Shown piece by piece: positions 1 to 5,935 of a stretch of DNA of 7,020 bases. A program made the translations under genes and the position numbers. The stretch is from the NCBI GenBank assembly GCA_023439605.1, contig JAEXNS010000062.1, positions 1 through 7,020 on the forward strand. The letters are read 5' to 3'. This stretch comes from Bacillota bacterium. GTDB taxonomy: Bacteria; Bacillota; Clostridia; Oscillospirales; Ruminococcaceae. The notes beneath the pieces were generated by a model. The model was given only the letters and a program-made list of their open reading frames with translations, made no database searches and was not told where the DNA came from. Each line of letters opens with the position of its first letter. Positions within the stretch are counted from its first letter, which is position 1.

Positions 1-460
1 GCATAACACCGCCGCATCCTTTGCTATCGTTTATCGGCTTATTAACTGTTCCTTTTGCACCCTCTTTAATAGCTGTCATACAAGTCATACCGGGACATCT
101 TCTGTTGAATAGTTCCGGCACGCTCAAAAGGCGGGATATCAGATTTTTGTCACGTAATGGATAATGTTCTTTTTGTGTTTCGTACCAGCACTTATACATC
201 TGCCTGATAGAATCTATGTAATCAGTTATGCTTCCATTTGTTCCTGAAATCATTAGACCCTCTGCCGTGAACAACGTCATCTGAGTATCGTCTGATATCT
301 CAGCAACGTCTTTCGGTAAAGTCAAATCATATTCGGTTATGCCGTATTTGCCATACTCTGAAAAAATTTCATTCTCTCTTTTGAACTCAACTTTGTATCC
401 AAGTGCATCGCCAGAAGCTCCGCCTATAAGACAATTACGTAATTTGTCAATATTGCACAT
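1..460 (-). CDS. ADP-ribosylglycohydrolase family protein (DraG/ARH type), N-terminal part, cut by the window edge
   Basis: The first 153 codons are present; the reading frame continues past the left edge. Visible motifs fit the ADP-ribosylglycohydrolase family: an N-terminal GGASGDALGYKVEF stretch (residues 13-26), the metal-binding SDDTQMTLFTAEGL block (56-69) with its Asp-Asp-Thr, a PGMTC motif (123-127) and NDSKGCGGVM (144-153), which matches the family's N-x-S-x-GCG-x-hMR region. Family members use a two-metal (Mg or Mn) centre to cleave ADP-ribose from protein side chains or from small molecules; the substrate here cannot be told. There is no signal peptide, so it should be cytoplasmic. 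The start is supported by a strong AGGAGGT at 465-471. It lies 48 bp downstream of the 276-residue gene on the same strand, so the two are probably co-transcribed. The family is clear; the exact activity is not. Confidence 0.9.
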   Translation of the reverse strand, partial: MCNIDKLRNCLIGGASGDALGYKVEFKRENEIFSEYGKYGITEYDLTLPKDVAEISDDTQMTLFTAEGLMISGTNGSITDYIDSIRQMYKCWYETQKEHYPLRDKNLISRLLSVPELFNRRCPGMTCMTAIKEGAKGTVNKPINDSKGCGGVM

Positions 461-464
461 ATAT

Positions 465-471
465 ACCTCCT
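465..471 (-). promoter_or_regulatory. Ribosome binding site of the ADP-ribosylglycohydrolase gene
   Basis: On the minus strand this reads AGGAGGT, a near-perfect anti-16S match, four bases before the ATG at 458-460. It fixes the start of a gene that leaves the window and shows strong independent translation initiation. Confidence 0.8.
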
Positions 472-508
472 AAATTAGCTCGGAAAGCAACCTTGGTTAC
501 GATTAATC

Positions 509-1339
509 TTATTTTATTTTGGACTTTAACTCTGATACAAACTCATTCATACTTCCATCCCATTTTATTTCAGGATGATTGTAGAATTCTCCGCTGCCTA
601 TAAGCCAAAGAATTCTATCTAGCTTAAAAGCTGTTGCTGTTTTATCAGATTCTTTGGCATCCTCAGCAATAGCTACTAACTTCTTAAACACAACGGTATT
701 GGTTTTACTGCAAAGTCCCAGTGAATTTAAGCAATTTGTAACTTGAATATCAGGTTTGCAGTAATCTAACATACCGATATCTTTTAACCAGTTAGATGAA
801 AGTGCAAATCCCCATCCAAATTTTGTTTTGATAATATGAGATTGACAAGATATCTCCTCAATAAGCTTAATTTTCTCTTGTGGAGATTTAAATGTATCAA
901 AATAACGATACATTTCTTCTGTGTTTTGGAACTTATTGAGATACTTCGCCATTCCACAGATACAATTAGAATAGCTGAGCCATACGTCAGCGGTAAATTG
1001 CTTGTTATAATCCAAACCAGTAAGGCTTTCTTTAAACACTGAATAGAGAGAATTCGGATCATTTTTGAATGTTTCCACCACATATGATATACTATGATTA
1101 CCTACAACTTTCTCTATATCAGAATTGCGTTTTTTGTCCTCATAATTGATATTTTGAGCTTTAGGCTTGTGCCAATCTACAGCAGAAGATATAACGACAC
1201 CAAAAGCTTCGTCTAAGCCCTTTTTCCTTGGATTATAAAAGTATTCTGCAAGAATGTTTTCTGTTAAGCCATGTGCGTGTTTACAAAGATATTCGCCTGC
1301 AAACTGATATATTACATTATTTTTCTCTTTTAAATCCAT
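509..1339 (-). CDS. Uncharacterised 276-residue protein, possible HhH-GPD (DNA glycosylase-like) fold
   Basis: I do not recognise a named family with certainty. The protein is soluble, with no signal peptide or membrane segment. The first 150 residues are mixed charged and aromatic. The C-terminal part has a pattern recalling HhH-GPD base-excision glycosylases: a glycine hairpin FGWGFALSSNWLKDIG (174-189), then CKPDIQV (194-200), whose D197 falls where these enzymes keep the catalytic aspartate (the VDTHI site of endonuclease III), and a conserved-looking DRILWLIGSGEFY (241-253). There is no lysine near the expected lyase position (about 179) and no C-terminal four-cysteine iron-sulphur cluster, so any glycosylase would be monofunctional or a binding-only relative. 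The ATG at 1337-1339 is the first possible start after an in-frame TAA at 1362-1364, but the ribosome binding site is weak (CGGG at 1347-1350). It is followed after 48 bp by the ADP-ribosylglycohydrolase gene, which suggests a joint role. The gene is real; the fold assignment is inference. Confidence 0.75.
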   Translation of the reverse strand: MDLKEKNNVIYQFAGEYLCKHAHGLTENILAEYFYNPRKKGLDEAFGVVISSAVDWHKPKAQNINYEDKKRNSDIEKVVGNHSISYVVETFKNDPNSLYSVFKESLTGLDYNKQFTADVWLSYSNCICGMAKYLNKFQNTEEMYRYFDTFKSPQEKIKLIEEISCQSHIIKTKFGWGFALSSNWLKDIGMLDYCKPDIQVTNCLNSLGLCSKTNTVVFKKLVAIAEDAKESDKTATAFKLDRILWLIGSGEFYNHPEIKWDGSMNEFVSELKSKIK

Positions 1340-1361
1340 AATAATACCCGATATAATTAAA

Positions 1362-1385
1362 TTATCCCCCCAGCGAGTGATTCAA
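1362..1385 (-). other. Possible 7-codon leader ORF (TTG start) ahead of the 276-residue gene
   Basis: A strong minus-strand AAAGGAG (1394-1400) is followed eight bases later by a TTG that opens a short frame, MNHSLGG and stop (TAA at 1362-1364), in the same frame as the downstream gene and ending 22 bp before its ATG. It could be a leader peptide, or a leftover ribosome binding site and start from a lost or broken gene. The same stretch includes TATAAT at 1385-1390, which could equally be a -10 box, although no good -35 lies 16-18 bp upstream. Evidence is limited to the motif spacing. Confidence 0.2.
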
Positions 1386-1434
1386 TTATACTTCTCCTTT
1401 CATAAAATAAAAATGTGTGATATAATTATTTTGC

Positions 1435-1680
1435 TTTTACCGCAGTGGATGATAGGGCAACGCCCTTGGTCGCTTTCCGCAGAAAGTGACATTCTTACTC
1501 TTTTAGAGCTTTTTTGCTTCTTTTTGCGATAGAAAAAGAAGCGGAGTTTGAGGCAAAGCCTAATAAATTGCCTCAGCAATTTGATTATTAATATTCGGCA
1601 ACCAATTGCAGTTTTGCAAGGCTTTTCGACTCTGCGGAGTCGACCAAACTCTTTACGGTCGCCTTGGACCTTCGGTAAAA
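1435..1680. repeat. MITE-like structured intergenic element with 8-bp terminal inverted repeats
   Basis: The stretch begins TTTTACCG (1435-1442) and ends with its exact reverse complement CGGTAAAA (1673-1680). Between them are many short perfect inverted repeats: AGGGC/GCCCT (1454-1466), CTTTC/GAAAG with loop CGCA (1473-1486), GCTTCTTTTT/AAAAAGAAGC (1516-1542), AGGC/GCCT (1551-1561), AAATTGC/GCAATTT (1565-1582), TTGCA/TGCAA (1606-1619), TCGACTC/GAGTCGA with loop TGCG (1626-1643) and GGTC/GACC (1657-1670). By hand count GC is about 44%, against about 20% in the 60 bp on its left. It has no credible coding capacity. No target-site duplication is visible, so mobility is inferred; it may instead be a dispersed intergenic repeat or an RNA element. 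It fills most of the 387-bp gap between the two flanking genes. Confidence 0.5.
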
Positions 1681-1713
1681 CATATCAGCCCTATATACAT
1701 AGGGCTGATATGT
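1677..1713 (-). terminator. Rho-independent terminator-like hairpin after the small membrane protein gene
   Basis: A perfect 15-bp stem (1680-1694 paired with 1699-1713) closes a 4-base loop (1695-1698). It begins 13 bp after the stop codon of the small membrane protein gene. Read on the minus strand it runs into TTTT, a short U-tract whose bases are shared with the inverted repeat ending the structured element. The long stem and its position make termination the likely role. On the plus strand a six-T run (1723-1728) lies nine bases beyond the stem, so weak activity in that direction is possible, but no plus-strand gene is seen. Confidence 0.65.
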
Positions 1714-1726
1714 ATAGTAACGTTTT

Positions 1727-1891
1727 TTAATATCCACACTCATCGTAATCTTTCCATTTTTCCTTGTGTGCCTTTAAACTTTTTGCTCTTATTATTAGAT
1801 AAGAAACAACTCCTATTACCACAGTTAAAGATAATAAAACAGATGTAATAGTACTTAATAAAAGCGTCTTTTTCTCTTGTTCATTGTTCAT
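1727..1891 (-). CDS. Small single-span membrane protein, 54 residues, unknown function
   Basis: The product has a short charged N-terminus (MNNEQEKK), one hydrophobic helix at about residues 10-34 (LLLSTITSVLLSLTVVIGVV and on) and a basic, hydrophilic tail rich in lysine that ends DYDECGY. By the positive-inside rule the tail should face the cytoplasm. There is no lipobox or signal-peptidase site, so the helix probably stays as an anchor. An upstream in-frame ATG at 1907-1909 would add six residues (MKGCII), but it has no ribosome binding site, whereas AAAGGA at 1901-1906 is well placed for the ATG at 1889-1891. The gene lies downstream of acpP beyond a stem-loop and is followed by a terminator-like hairpin, so it is either the last gene of the fatty-acid unit or a separate single gene. 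I recognise no family. Confidence 0.6.
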   Translation of the reverse strand: MNNEQEKKTLLLSTITSVLLSLTVVIGVVSYLIIRAKSLKAHKEKWKDYDECGY

Positions 1892-1900
1892 AATTATACA

Positions 1901-1906
1901 TCCTTT
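1901..1906 (-). promoter_or_regulatory. Ribosome binding site that decides the start of the small membrane protein
   Basis: Minus-strand AAAGGA lies nine bases before the ATG at 1889-1891. It overlaps the region just inside the upstream ATG at 1907-1909, which has only AT-rich sequence before it. This favours the 54-residue product over a 60-residue one. Confidence 0.6.
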
Positions 1907-1984
1907 CATATTAAAATTTAAATATATATTAATCTATAATAATTTTAAAATAAAATTGATATTTCTTTGATTTTAAAATGTAGG

Positions 1985-2009
1985 GGGGCAGAAAAATTAC
2001 TCCTGCCCC
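1985..2009 (-). terminator. GC-rich stem-loop after acpP, probable transcription terminator of the fatty-acid operon
   Basis: GGGGCAG (1985-1991) pairs perfectly with CTGCCCC (2003-2009) around an 11-base loop, starting ten bases after the acpP stop codon. It is the most GC-rich spot in a very AT-rich gap. On the minus strand the stem is followed by CCTACATTTT rather than a clean U-tract, so termination may be partial, with read-through into the small membrane protein gene. A role in protecting the 3' end of the messenger RNA would fit equally well. Confidence 0.45.
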
Positions 2010-2019
2010 AAAAAATATT

Positions 2020-2247
2020 TTATTGATTACTTTCAATATAATTTACAATATCACCGACTGTTTTCAATTTTTCAACATCGCCATCTGGTACTTCTACATC
2101 AAATTCCTCTTCAATAGACATAATTAAGTCAACAACGTCTAATGAATCTGCATGTAAATCCTCAATAATGCTTGTCTCCATTTTTATACTCTCTGAATCT
2201 ACATCTAATTGTTCAGAAACGATAGTTTTTAGCTTTTCGAAAATCAT
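2020..2247 (-). CDS. acpP: Acyl carrier protein
   Basis: A 75-residue acidic protein of normal ACP length. It carries fatty acyl intermediates as thioesters on a 4'-phosphopantetheine arm attached to serine 35, which sits in the signature EDLHADSLDVVDLIMSIEEE. The helix-loop-helix pattern and the acidic recognition helix (residues about 36-50) are intact. A longer frame from 2262 would add five residues (MEDFT), but GGAGGA at 2255-2260 lies over that ATG and is ideally placed, seven bases before the ATG at 2245-2247. It follows accA by 78 bp with no terminator between them, so it is probably the last gene of the operon. In many Firmicutes acpP lies near fabH or fabK or beside plsX, so its position after accA is less usual. 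A second acpP elsewhere in the genome cannot be excluded. Confidence 0.95.
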   Translation of the reverse strand: MIFEKLKTIVSEQLDVDSESIKMETSIIEDLHADSLDVVDLIMSIEEEFDVEVPDGDVEKLKTVGDIVNYIESNQ

Positions 2248-2254
2248 CGTAAAG

Positions 2255-2260
2255 TCCTCC
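2255..2260 (-). promoter_or_regulatory. Ribosome binding site that decides the acpP start
   Basis: Minus-strand GGAGGA lies seven bases before the ATG at 2245-2247. The alternative ATG at 2260-2262 overlaps this motif and has only an A/T run before it, so the 75-residue start is preferred. Confidence 0.75.
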
Positions 2261-2325
2261 ATTTTTTTATAAATTACAAAATTTTATATAAAGGTGTTTT
2301 CACCAATATAACTTAATAAAAGTTT

Positions 2326-3159
2326 TTATTGTGGTAATTCAACATTTTCCGTAAAATCACCAATTTTTCTAAACTTATTGTATCTTTCCATAAGTAAAGT
2401 GTCAATATCTTTGTTTTGCTTCAAAGGTATAACCTCTAACAAGTATTCTTTTATATTTTCAGATGTAATTTGTACATCCTCATGAGCTCCGCCAACAGGC
2501 TCTGCAATAATATTTTCAGCAACACCTAATTCAATCATATCCTCAGCTGTTATCTTCATTATACTGCATGCTTCTTTTTCTTTGCTAGCATCTTTCCATA
2601 ATATACTAGCAAAACCTTTGGGAGATATAACAGAATAAAGTGCATTTTCAAGCATAGCCAACTCATCACATACACCTAAAGCAAGTGCTCCACCACTTCC
2701 GCCTTCACCTAAAACAATGGATATAAGAGGAGTTTTAACCATCATTAATTCCATTAAGTTTTTGGCTATAGCCTCTCCTTGACCACGTTCTTCAGCTTCT
2801 ACACCACAAAAAGCTCCCGGTGTATCTATAAAGAAAATAACTGGTCTTTTAAACTTTTCCGCCTGCTTCACAAGCCTTAAAGCTTTTCTGTAACCTTCAG
2901 GATGTGGCATTGCAAAATTTGACTTTTTGTTTTCATTTATGTTATGACCTTTTACTTGTGATATAACTGTAACCGAAATACCATTTAAGCTTGCTATTCC
3001 AGCTTTTATAGCGGCATCATCCCCATATAGTCTATCTCCATGCATTTCATAAAATTCATCAAAAATCAAAGGAATATAGTCATCTATGTTTGGTCTTGCT
3101 TTATTTCTAATTAGTTCTATTCTTTCCCAAGGAGTTCTCTTGTTAATTATTTTTTCCAT
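2326..3159 (-). CDS. accA: Acetyl-CoA carboxylase carboxyltransferase subunit alpha
   Basis: The alpha half of the carboxyltransferase, which with AccD moves the carboxyl group from biotin to acetyl-CoA to give malonyl-CoA. The crotonase-like fold is shown by MHGDRLYGDD (39-48), DTPGAFCGVEAEERGQ (112-127), the oxyanion-forming glycine stretch GEGGSGGALALG (151-162) and YSVISPKGFASILWKD (175-190). At 277 residues it is shorter than the E. coli enzyme (319); the missing part is N-terminal, as in many Firmicutes, so it does not look truncated. AAGGAG eight bases before the ATG supports the start. It lies 19 bp after accD, so the two subunits, needed in equal amounts as an alpha2-beta2 tetramer, are made from adjacent cistrons. 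Confidence 0.97.
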   Translation of the reverse strand: MEKIINKRTPWERIELIRNKARPNIDDYIPLIFDEFYEMHGDRLYGDDAAIKAGIASLNGISVTVISQVKGHNINENKKSNFAMPHPEGYRKALRLVKQAEKFKRPVIFFIDTPGAFCGVEAEERGQGEAIAKNLMELMMVKTPLISIVLGEGGSGGALALGVCDELAMLENALYSVISPKGFASILWKDASKEKEACSIMKITAEDMIELGVAENIIAEPVGGAHEDVQITSENIKEYLLEVIPLKQNKDIDTLLMERYNKFRKIGDFTENVELPQ

Positions 3160-3178
3160 TACTGCAACTCCTTTTTAT

Positions 3179-4051
3179 TTAGTTTTCAACAGCAGTATAT
3201 CCATGAAGTTTTAAAAGATGGGAGACTTTGCTTCTCATTCTTTTTCTTTCAACAATCATATCTATAAAGCCTTTTTCAAGCATAAATTCTGCAAGCTGAA
3301 AATCATCTGGTAACCTTTGTTTTATAGTTCCCTCTATTACTCGACGACCTGCAAAACCAACTAAAATTTTAGGTTCTGCAATAATAATATCACCAAGCGA
3401 AGCGAAAGAGGCAGTTACTCCTCCTGTAGTAGGATCTGTTAGAACTGTTATATATAAAAGACCAGCTTCATTATGCTTTGCTATTGCACCAGATGTCTTA
3501 GCCATTTGCATAAGTGATACTATTCCCTCCTGCATTCTAGCTCCACCCGAAGCTGTAAATACAATAATAGGGAGTCTTTGTTCTGTAGCCTTTTCAAAAG
3601 CTCTAGTAAGTTTTTCTCCTACAACGCTACCCATAGATGCCATCATGTATCTAGAATCCATAATTGCTATAACAACCTTTATTTTTCTTATATAAGCTTC
3701 ACCTGTTATAATAGCATCTTTTAATTCTGTTTGGTCTCTAAGTTCCTGTTGTTTTTTTTCATAATTCGGAAAACAAATAGGGTTTTTACTTATCATTTCA
3801 CTATCATACTCAATAAATGAGTTTTTGTCAATAGTTAATTCTAATCTTTCCTTGGCTGTTAATCTACCATGATAATTACAAGCCAAACAGACTCTATTAT
3901 TTTTCATATATTCCTCTTCAAAAACAACATGTCTGCAACGAGGACATTTAAACATTATATTTTCAGGAATCTTTGTCTTTATATCAGTTTCTATTTTAGA
4001 ATCACTGTCGTTAAATCTAGTTTTAACTAGTTTAAATAAATCTTCTAACAT
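3179..4051 (-). CDS. accD: Acetyl-CoA carboxylase carboxyltransferase subunit beta
   Basis: The beta half of the carboxyltransferase. An N-terminal zinc ribbon is formed by four cysteines, C36-x2-C39 and C55-x2-C58, the hallmark that separates AccD from propionyl-CoA type enzymes. The catalytic core follows with ASGGARMQEG (167-176), DPTTGGVTAS (206-215) and AEPKILVGFAGRRVIE (225-240), which bind acyl-CoA and the carboxybiotin. The length of 290 residues is normal for the family (about 285-305). The start has a GGTGGTG motif (4057-4063) five bases upstream, a moderate site. It stands 35 bp after accC and 19 bp before accA. In E. coli AccD can bind its own messenger RNA through the zinc ribbon; whether that happens here is unknown. 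Confidence 0.97.
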   Translation of the reverse strand: MLEDLFKLVKTRFNDSDSKIETDIKTKIPENIMFKCPRCRHVVFEEEYMKNNRVCLACNYHGRLTAKERLELTIDKNSFIEYDSEMISKNPICFPNYEKKQQELRDQTELKDAIITGEAYIRKIKVVIAIMDSRYMMASMGSVVGEKLTRAFEKATEQRLPIIVFTASGGARMQEGIVSLMQMAKTSGAIAKHNEAGLLYITVLTDPTTGGVTASFASLGDIIIAEPKILVGFAGRRVIEGTIKQRLPDDFQLAEFMLEKGFIDMIVERKRMRSKVSHLLKLHGYTAVEN

Positions 4052-4086
4052 TTTTTCACCACCATATCTTTATCAGTTACTGTAAA

Positions 4087-5427
4087 TTATTTGTAATTGT
4101 TTTGAATAAAGGCTATGTCATATTCTCCTTTTTCAAAAGAAGAATTTTTTACTAAATCTAACTGAAATTCAATGTTTGTATCTATTCCATCAACTATAAA
4201 CTCAGATAAAGCCCATTTCATTTTCATGATTGCCTCTTGCCTACTATTTGCATAAACTATTAACTTTGCAATCATAGAATCATAATTTGGTGGTATTACA
4301 TATCCTTGATAAGCAGCACTATCTACTCTTACTCCTGGCCCACCTGGAATATGGAGTGCCTGTATTTTGCCTGGGCAAGGTCTAAATCCTTTTTGTGGAC
4401 ATTCTGCATTTATTCTGCATTCTATAGCATGACCTTTTAACTTTATTTCTGACTGTTTATATTCAAGTTTTTGATTATCAGCAATTTTTATTTGCGATTT
4501 CACTAAGTCAATTCCGGTTACCAACTCTGTAACAGGATGTTCAACTTGTATTCTCGTATTCATTTCCATAAAATAAAAATTATTTGAACTATCAACTAAA
4601 AATTCTATAGTCCCAACATTGTAATAATTACATGCTTTTGCTGCTTTTACAGCTGCTTCGCCCATTTTTTTTCTCAACTTCTCAGTCATGATAGGGCTAG
4701 GACTCTCTTCTAATACCTTTTGATTACGTCTTTGCATACTACAGTCACGCTCACCTAAATGCAGTACGTTTCCAAATTTATCAGCCATTATCTGCACTTC
4801 TATATGCCTTGGCTTTATAATAAACTTCTCCATGTATACAGCATCATCTGAAAAGAAATTTTTAGCTTCCTGCTTTGCGGCTATAATTTGCGACTCTAAT
4901 TCAGAAGCATTATTAACCATTCTTATTCCTCTTCCACCACCACCAGCAGAAGCTTTTATTAAAACAGGATATCCTATTTCTTCAGCTAAAATTGTTGCAT
5001 CTTCTATTGAGGTAATAACACCTTTAGACCCTTTTATTACAGGTACTCCTGCTTTCTCCATAGTTTCCTTTGCTTTTGCTTTATCACCTAGCATATCAAT
5101 TGAATCAGGAGAAGGTCCTATAAAGGTAATCCCACACTTTTCACAAGTTCTGGCGAATTTTGCGTTTTCTGATAAAAATCCGAATCCAGGATGAATTGCT
5201 TCTGCTCCAGTAATTTCACATGCAGAAATTATTGCTTTAACGTTTAAATAACTGTCTTTTGATTGTGCCGGTCCAATGCAAATAGCTTCATCTGCTATTT
5301 GTGCATGTAGAGCATTTTTGTCCGCTGTTGAATAAACTGCAACAGTCTTAATACCCAATTCCCTGCAAGCTCTAATAATTCTTACGGCAATTTCTCCTCT
5401 ATTTGCAATTAAAACTTTATTAAACAT
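4087..5427 (-). CDS. accC: Acetyl-CoA carboxylase biotin carboxylase subunit
   Basis: ATP- and bicarbonate-dependent carboxylation of the biotin on AccB, the first half-reaction of malonyl-CoA synthesis. The three domains are all present: the N-terminal biotin carboxylase domain (FNKVLIANRGEIAVRIIRA, 2-20), the ATP-grasp domain with K158, the glycine loop GGGGRG (162-167), H208 and K237, and metal and bicarbonate residues E275, E288, N290, R292, Q294, V295 and E296 in EMNTRIQVEHPVTELVTG. The spacing matches E. coli AccC (449 residues) almost residue for residue; this one is 446. No key residue is missing. The start is preceded by AGGGGT. It is a stand-alone subunit without a fused biotin domain, in agreement with a separate accB upstream. 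It lies 53 bp after fabZ. Confidence 0.98.
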   Translation of the reverse strand: MFNKVLIANRGEIAVRIIRACRELGIKTVAVYSTADKNALHAQIADEAICIGPAQSKDSYLNVKAIISACEITGAEAIHPGFGFLSENAKFARTCEKCGITFIGPSPDSIDMLGDKAKAKETMEKAGVPVIKGSKGVITSIEDATILAEEIGYPVLIKASAGGGGRGIRMVNNASELESQIIAAKQEAKNFFSDDAVYMEKFIIKPRHIEVQIMADKFGNVLHLGERDCSMQRRNQKVLEESPSPIMTEKLRKKMGEAAVKAAKACNYYNVGTIEFLVDSSNNFYFMEMNTRIQVEHPVTELVTGIDLVKSQIKIADNQKLEYKQSEIKLKGHAIECRINAECPQKGFRPCPGKIQALHIPGGPGVRVDSAAYQGYVIPPNYDSMIAKLIVYANSRQEAIMKMKWALSEFIVDGIDTNIEFQLDLVKNSSFEKGEYDIAFIQNNYK

Positions 5428-5480
5428 TTAATTACCCCTGTTATTTATTTCTAAATTGATATGAATATTCTCACTTAAAA

Positions 5481-5912
5481 TTATTTTAAAGCAAAAGATA
5501 TTTCTGCTGAAACAGCTTTTTCTCCATTTACAGTAGCCAAAGCTTTTCCTATACCTATAGGTCCTTTTACCTTTATAATTTCAACTTCCAGAGTCAATAA
5601 ATCACCTGGAACCACTTGTCTTCTAAATTTCGCCTTATCAACGCCAGCTAAAAACCCAATTTTCCCTTTATGTTCATCCATAGAAAGCATAGCAACAGCC
5701 CCAGCTTGTGCTAGCATTTCTATCATTAAAACGCCAGGAACGACTGGATGCTCTGGAAAATGACCTTTAAACCAAAAATCCTCTGCCTTTATTTGCTTAC
5801 GTGCAACTATTTTCTTTCCTACTTCTAATTCAACAATTTCATCAATTAAAAGAAATGGATCTCTATGAGGTATAACTTTTTCAATTTCTTCTCTGTTCAT
5901 TATAACTTCCAT
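5481..5912 (-). CDS. fabZ: (3R)-hydroxyacyl-ACP dehydratase
   Basis: A hotdog-fold dehydratase that removes water from 3-hydroxyacyl-ACP to give trans-2-enoyl-ACP in each elongation round. The signature PHRDPFLLIDEI (15-26) and the active-site block FKGHFPEHPVVPGVLMIEMLAQAG are intact, with catalytic H51 and E65 at the usual 14-residue spacing. The length of 143 residues is normal. The start at 5912 has AAAGG with good spacing; a second ATG at 5898-5900 with a weaker GGAAG would give a protein four residues shorter, which is also possible. It lies between accB and accC, the usual place in Firmicutes clusters. No separate FabA-type or FabN isomerase feature can be judged from sequence alone, so how unsaturated chains are made is not shown here. 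Confidence 0.97.
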   Translation of the reverse strand: MEVIMNREEIEKVIPHRDPFLLIDEIVELEVGKKIVARKQIKAEDFWFKGHFPEHPVVPGVLMIEMLAQAGAVAMLSMDEHKGKIGFLAGVDKAKFRRQVVPGDLLTLEVEIIKVKGPIGIGKALATVNGEKAVSAEISFALK

Positions 5913-5935
5913 GGTAATACCTTTCTAAAATCAAA

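Noticed and set aside
784..1083. Minus-strand frame of 99 codons and a plus-strand frame of 68 codons (836-1042) inside the 276-residue gene
   Set aside because: They lie wholly within a better-supported gene in other frames and show no motif of their own.
1441..1680. A CRISPR array or tandem repeat in the hairpin island
   Set aside because: The inverted repeats differ from one another in sequence and spacing; there is no repeated unit with regular spacers.
1548..1848. Two plus-strand frames (1548-1730 and 1606-1848) across the hairpin island and the small membrane gene
   Set aside because: They are composed of inverted-repeat sequence and the antisense of the membrane protein gene, have no recognisable domain, and overlap each other in different frames. 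They are most likely chance frames.
2293..2304. GGTG-TTTT-CACC hairpin between accA and acpP as a terminator
   Set aside because: The stem is only 4 bp and no U-tract follows; no convincing -35/-10 pair for a separate acpP promoter was found nearby either.
4832..5194. Plus-strand 120-codon frame antisense to accC
   Set aside because: It mirrors the conserved ATP-grasp region of accC, including the glycine loop; its low-complexity proline run is simply the antisense of the glycine codons.
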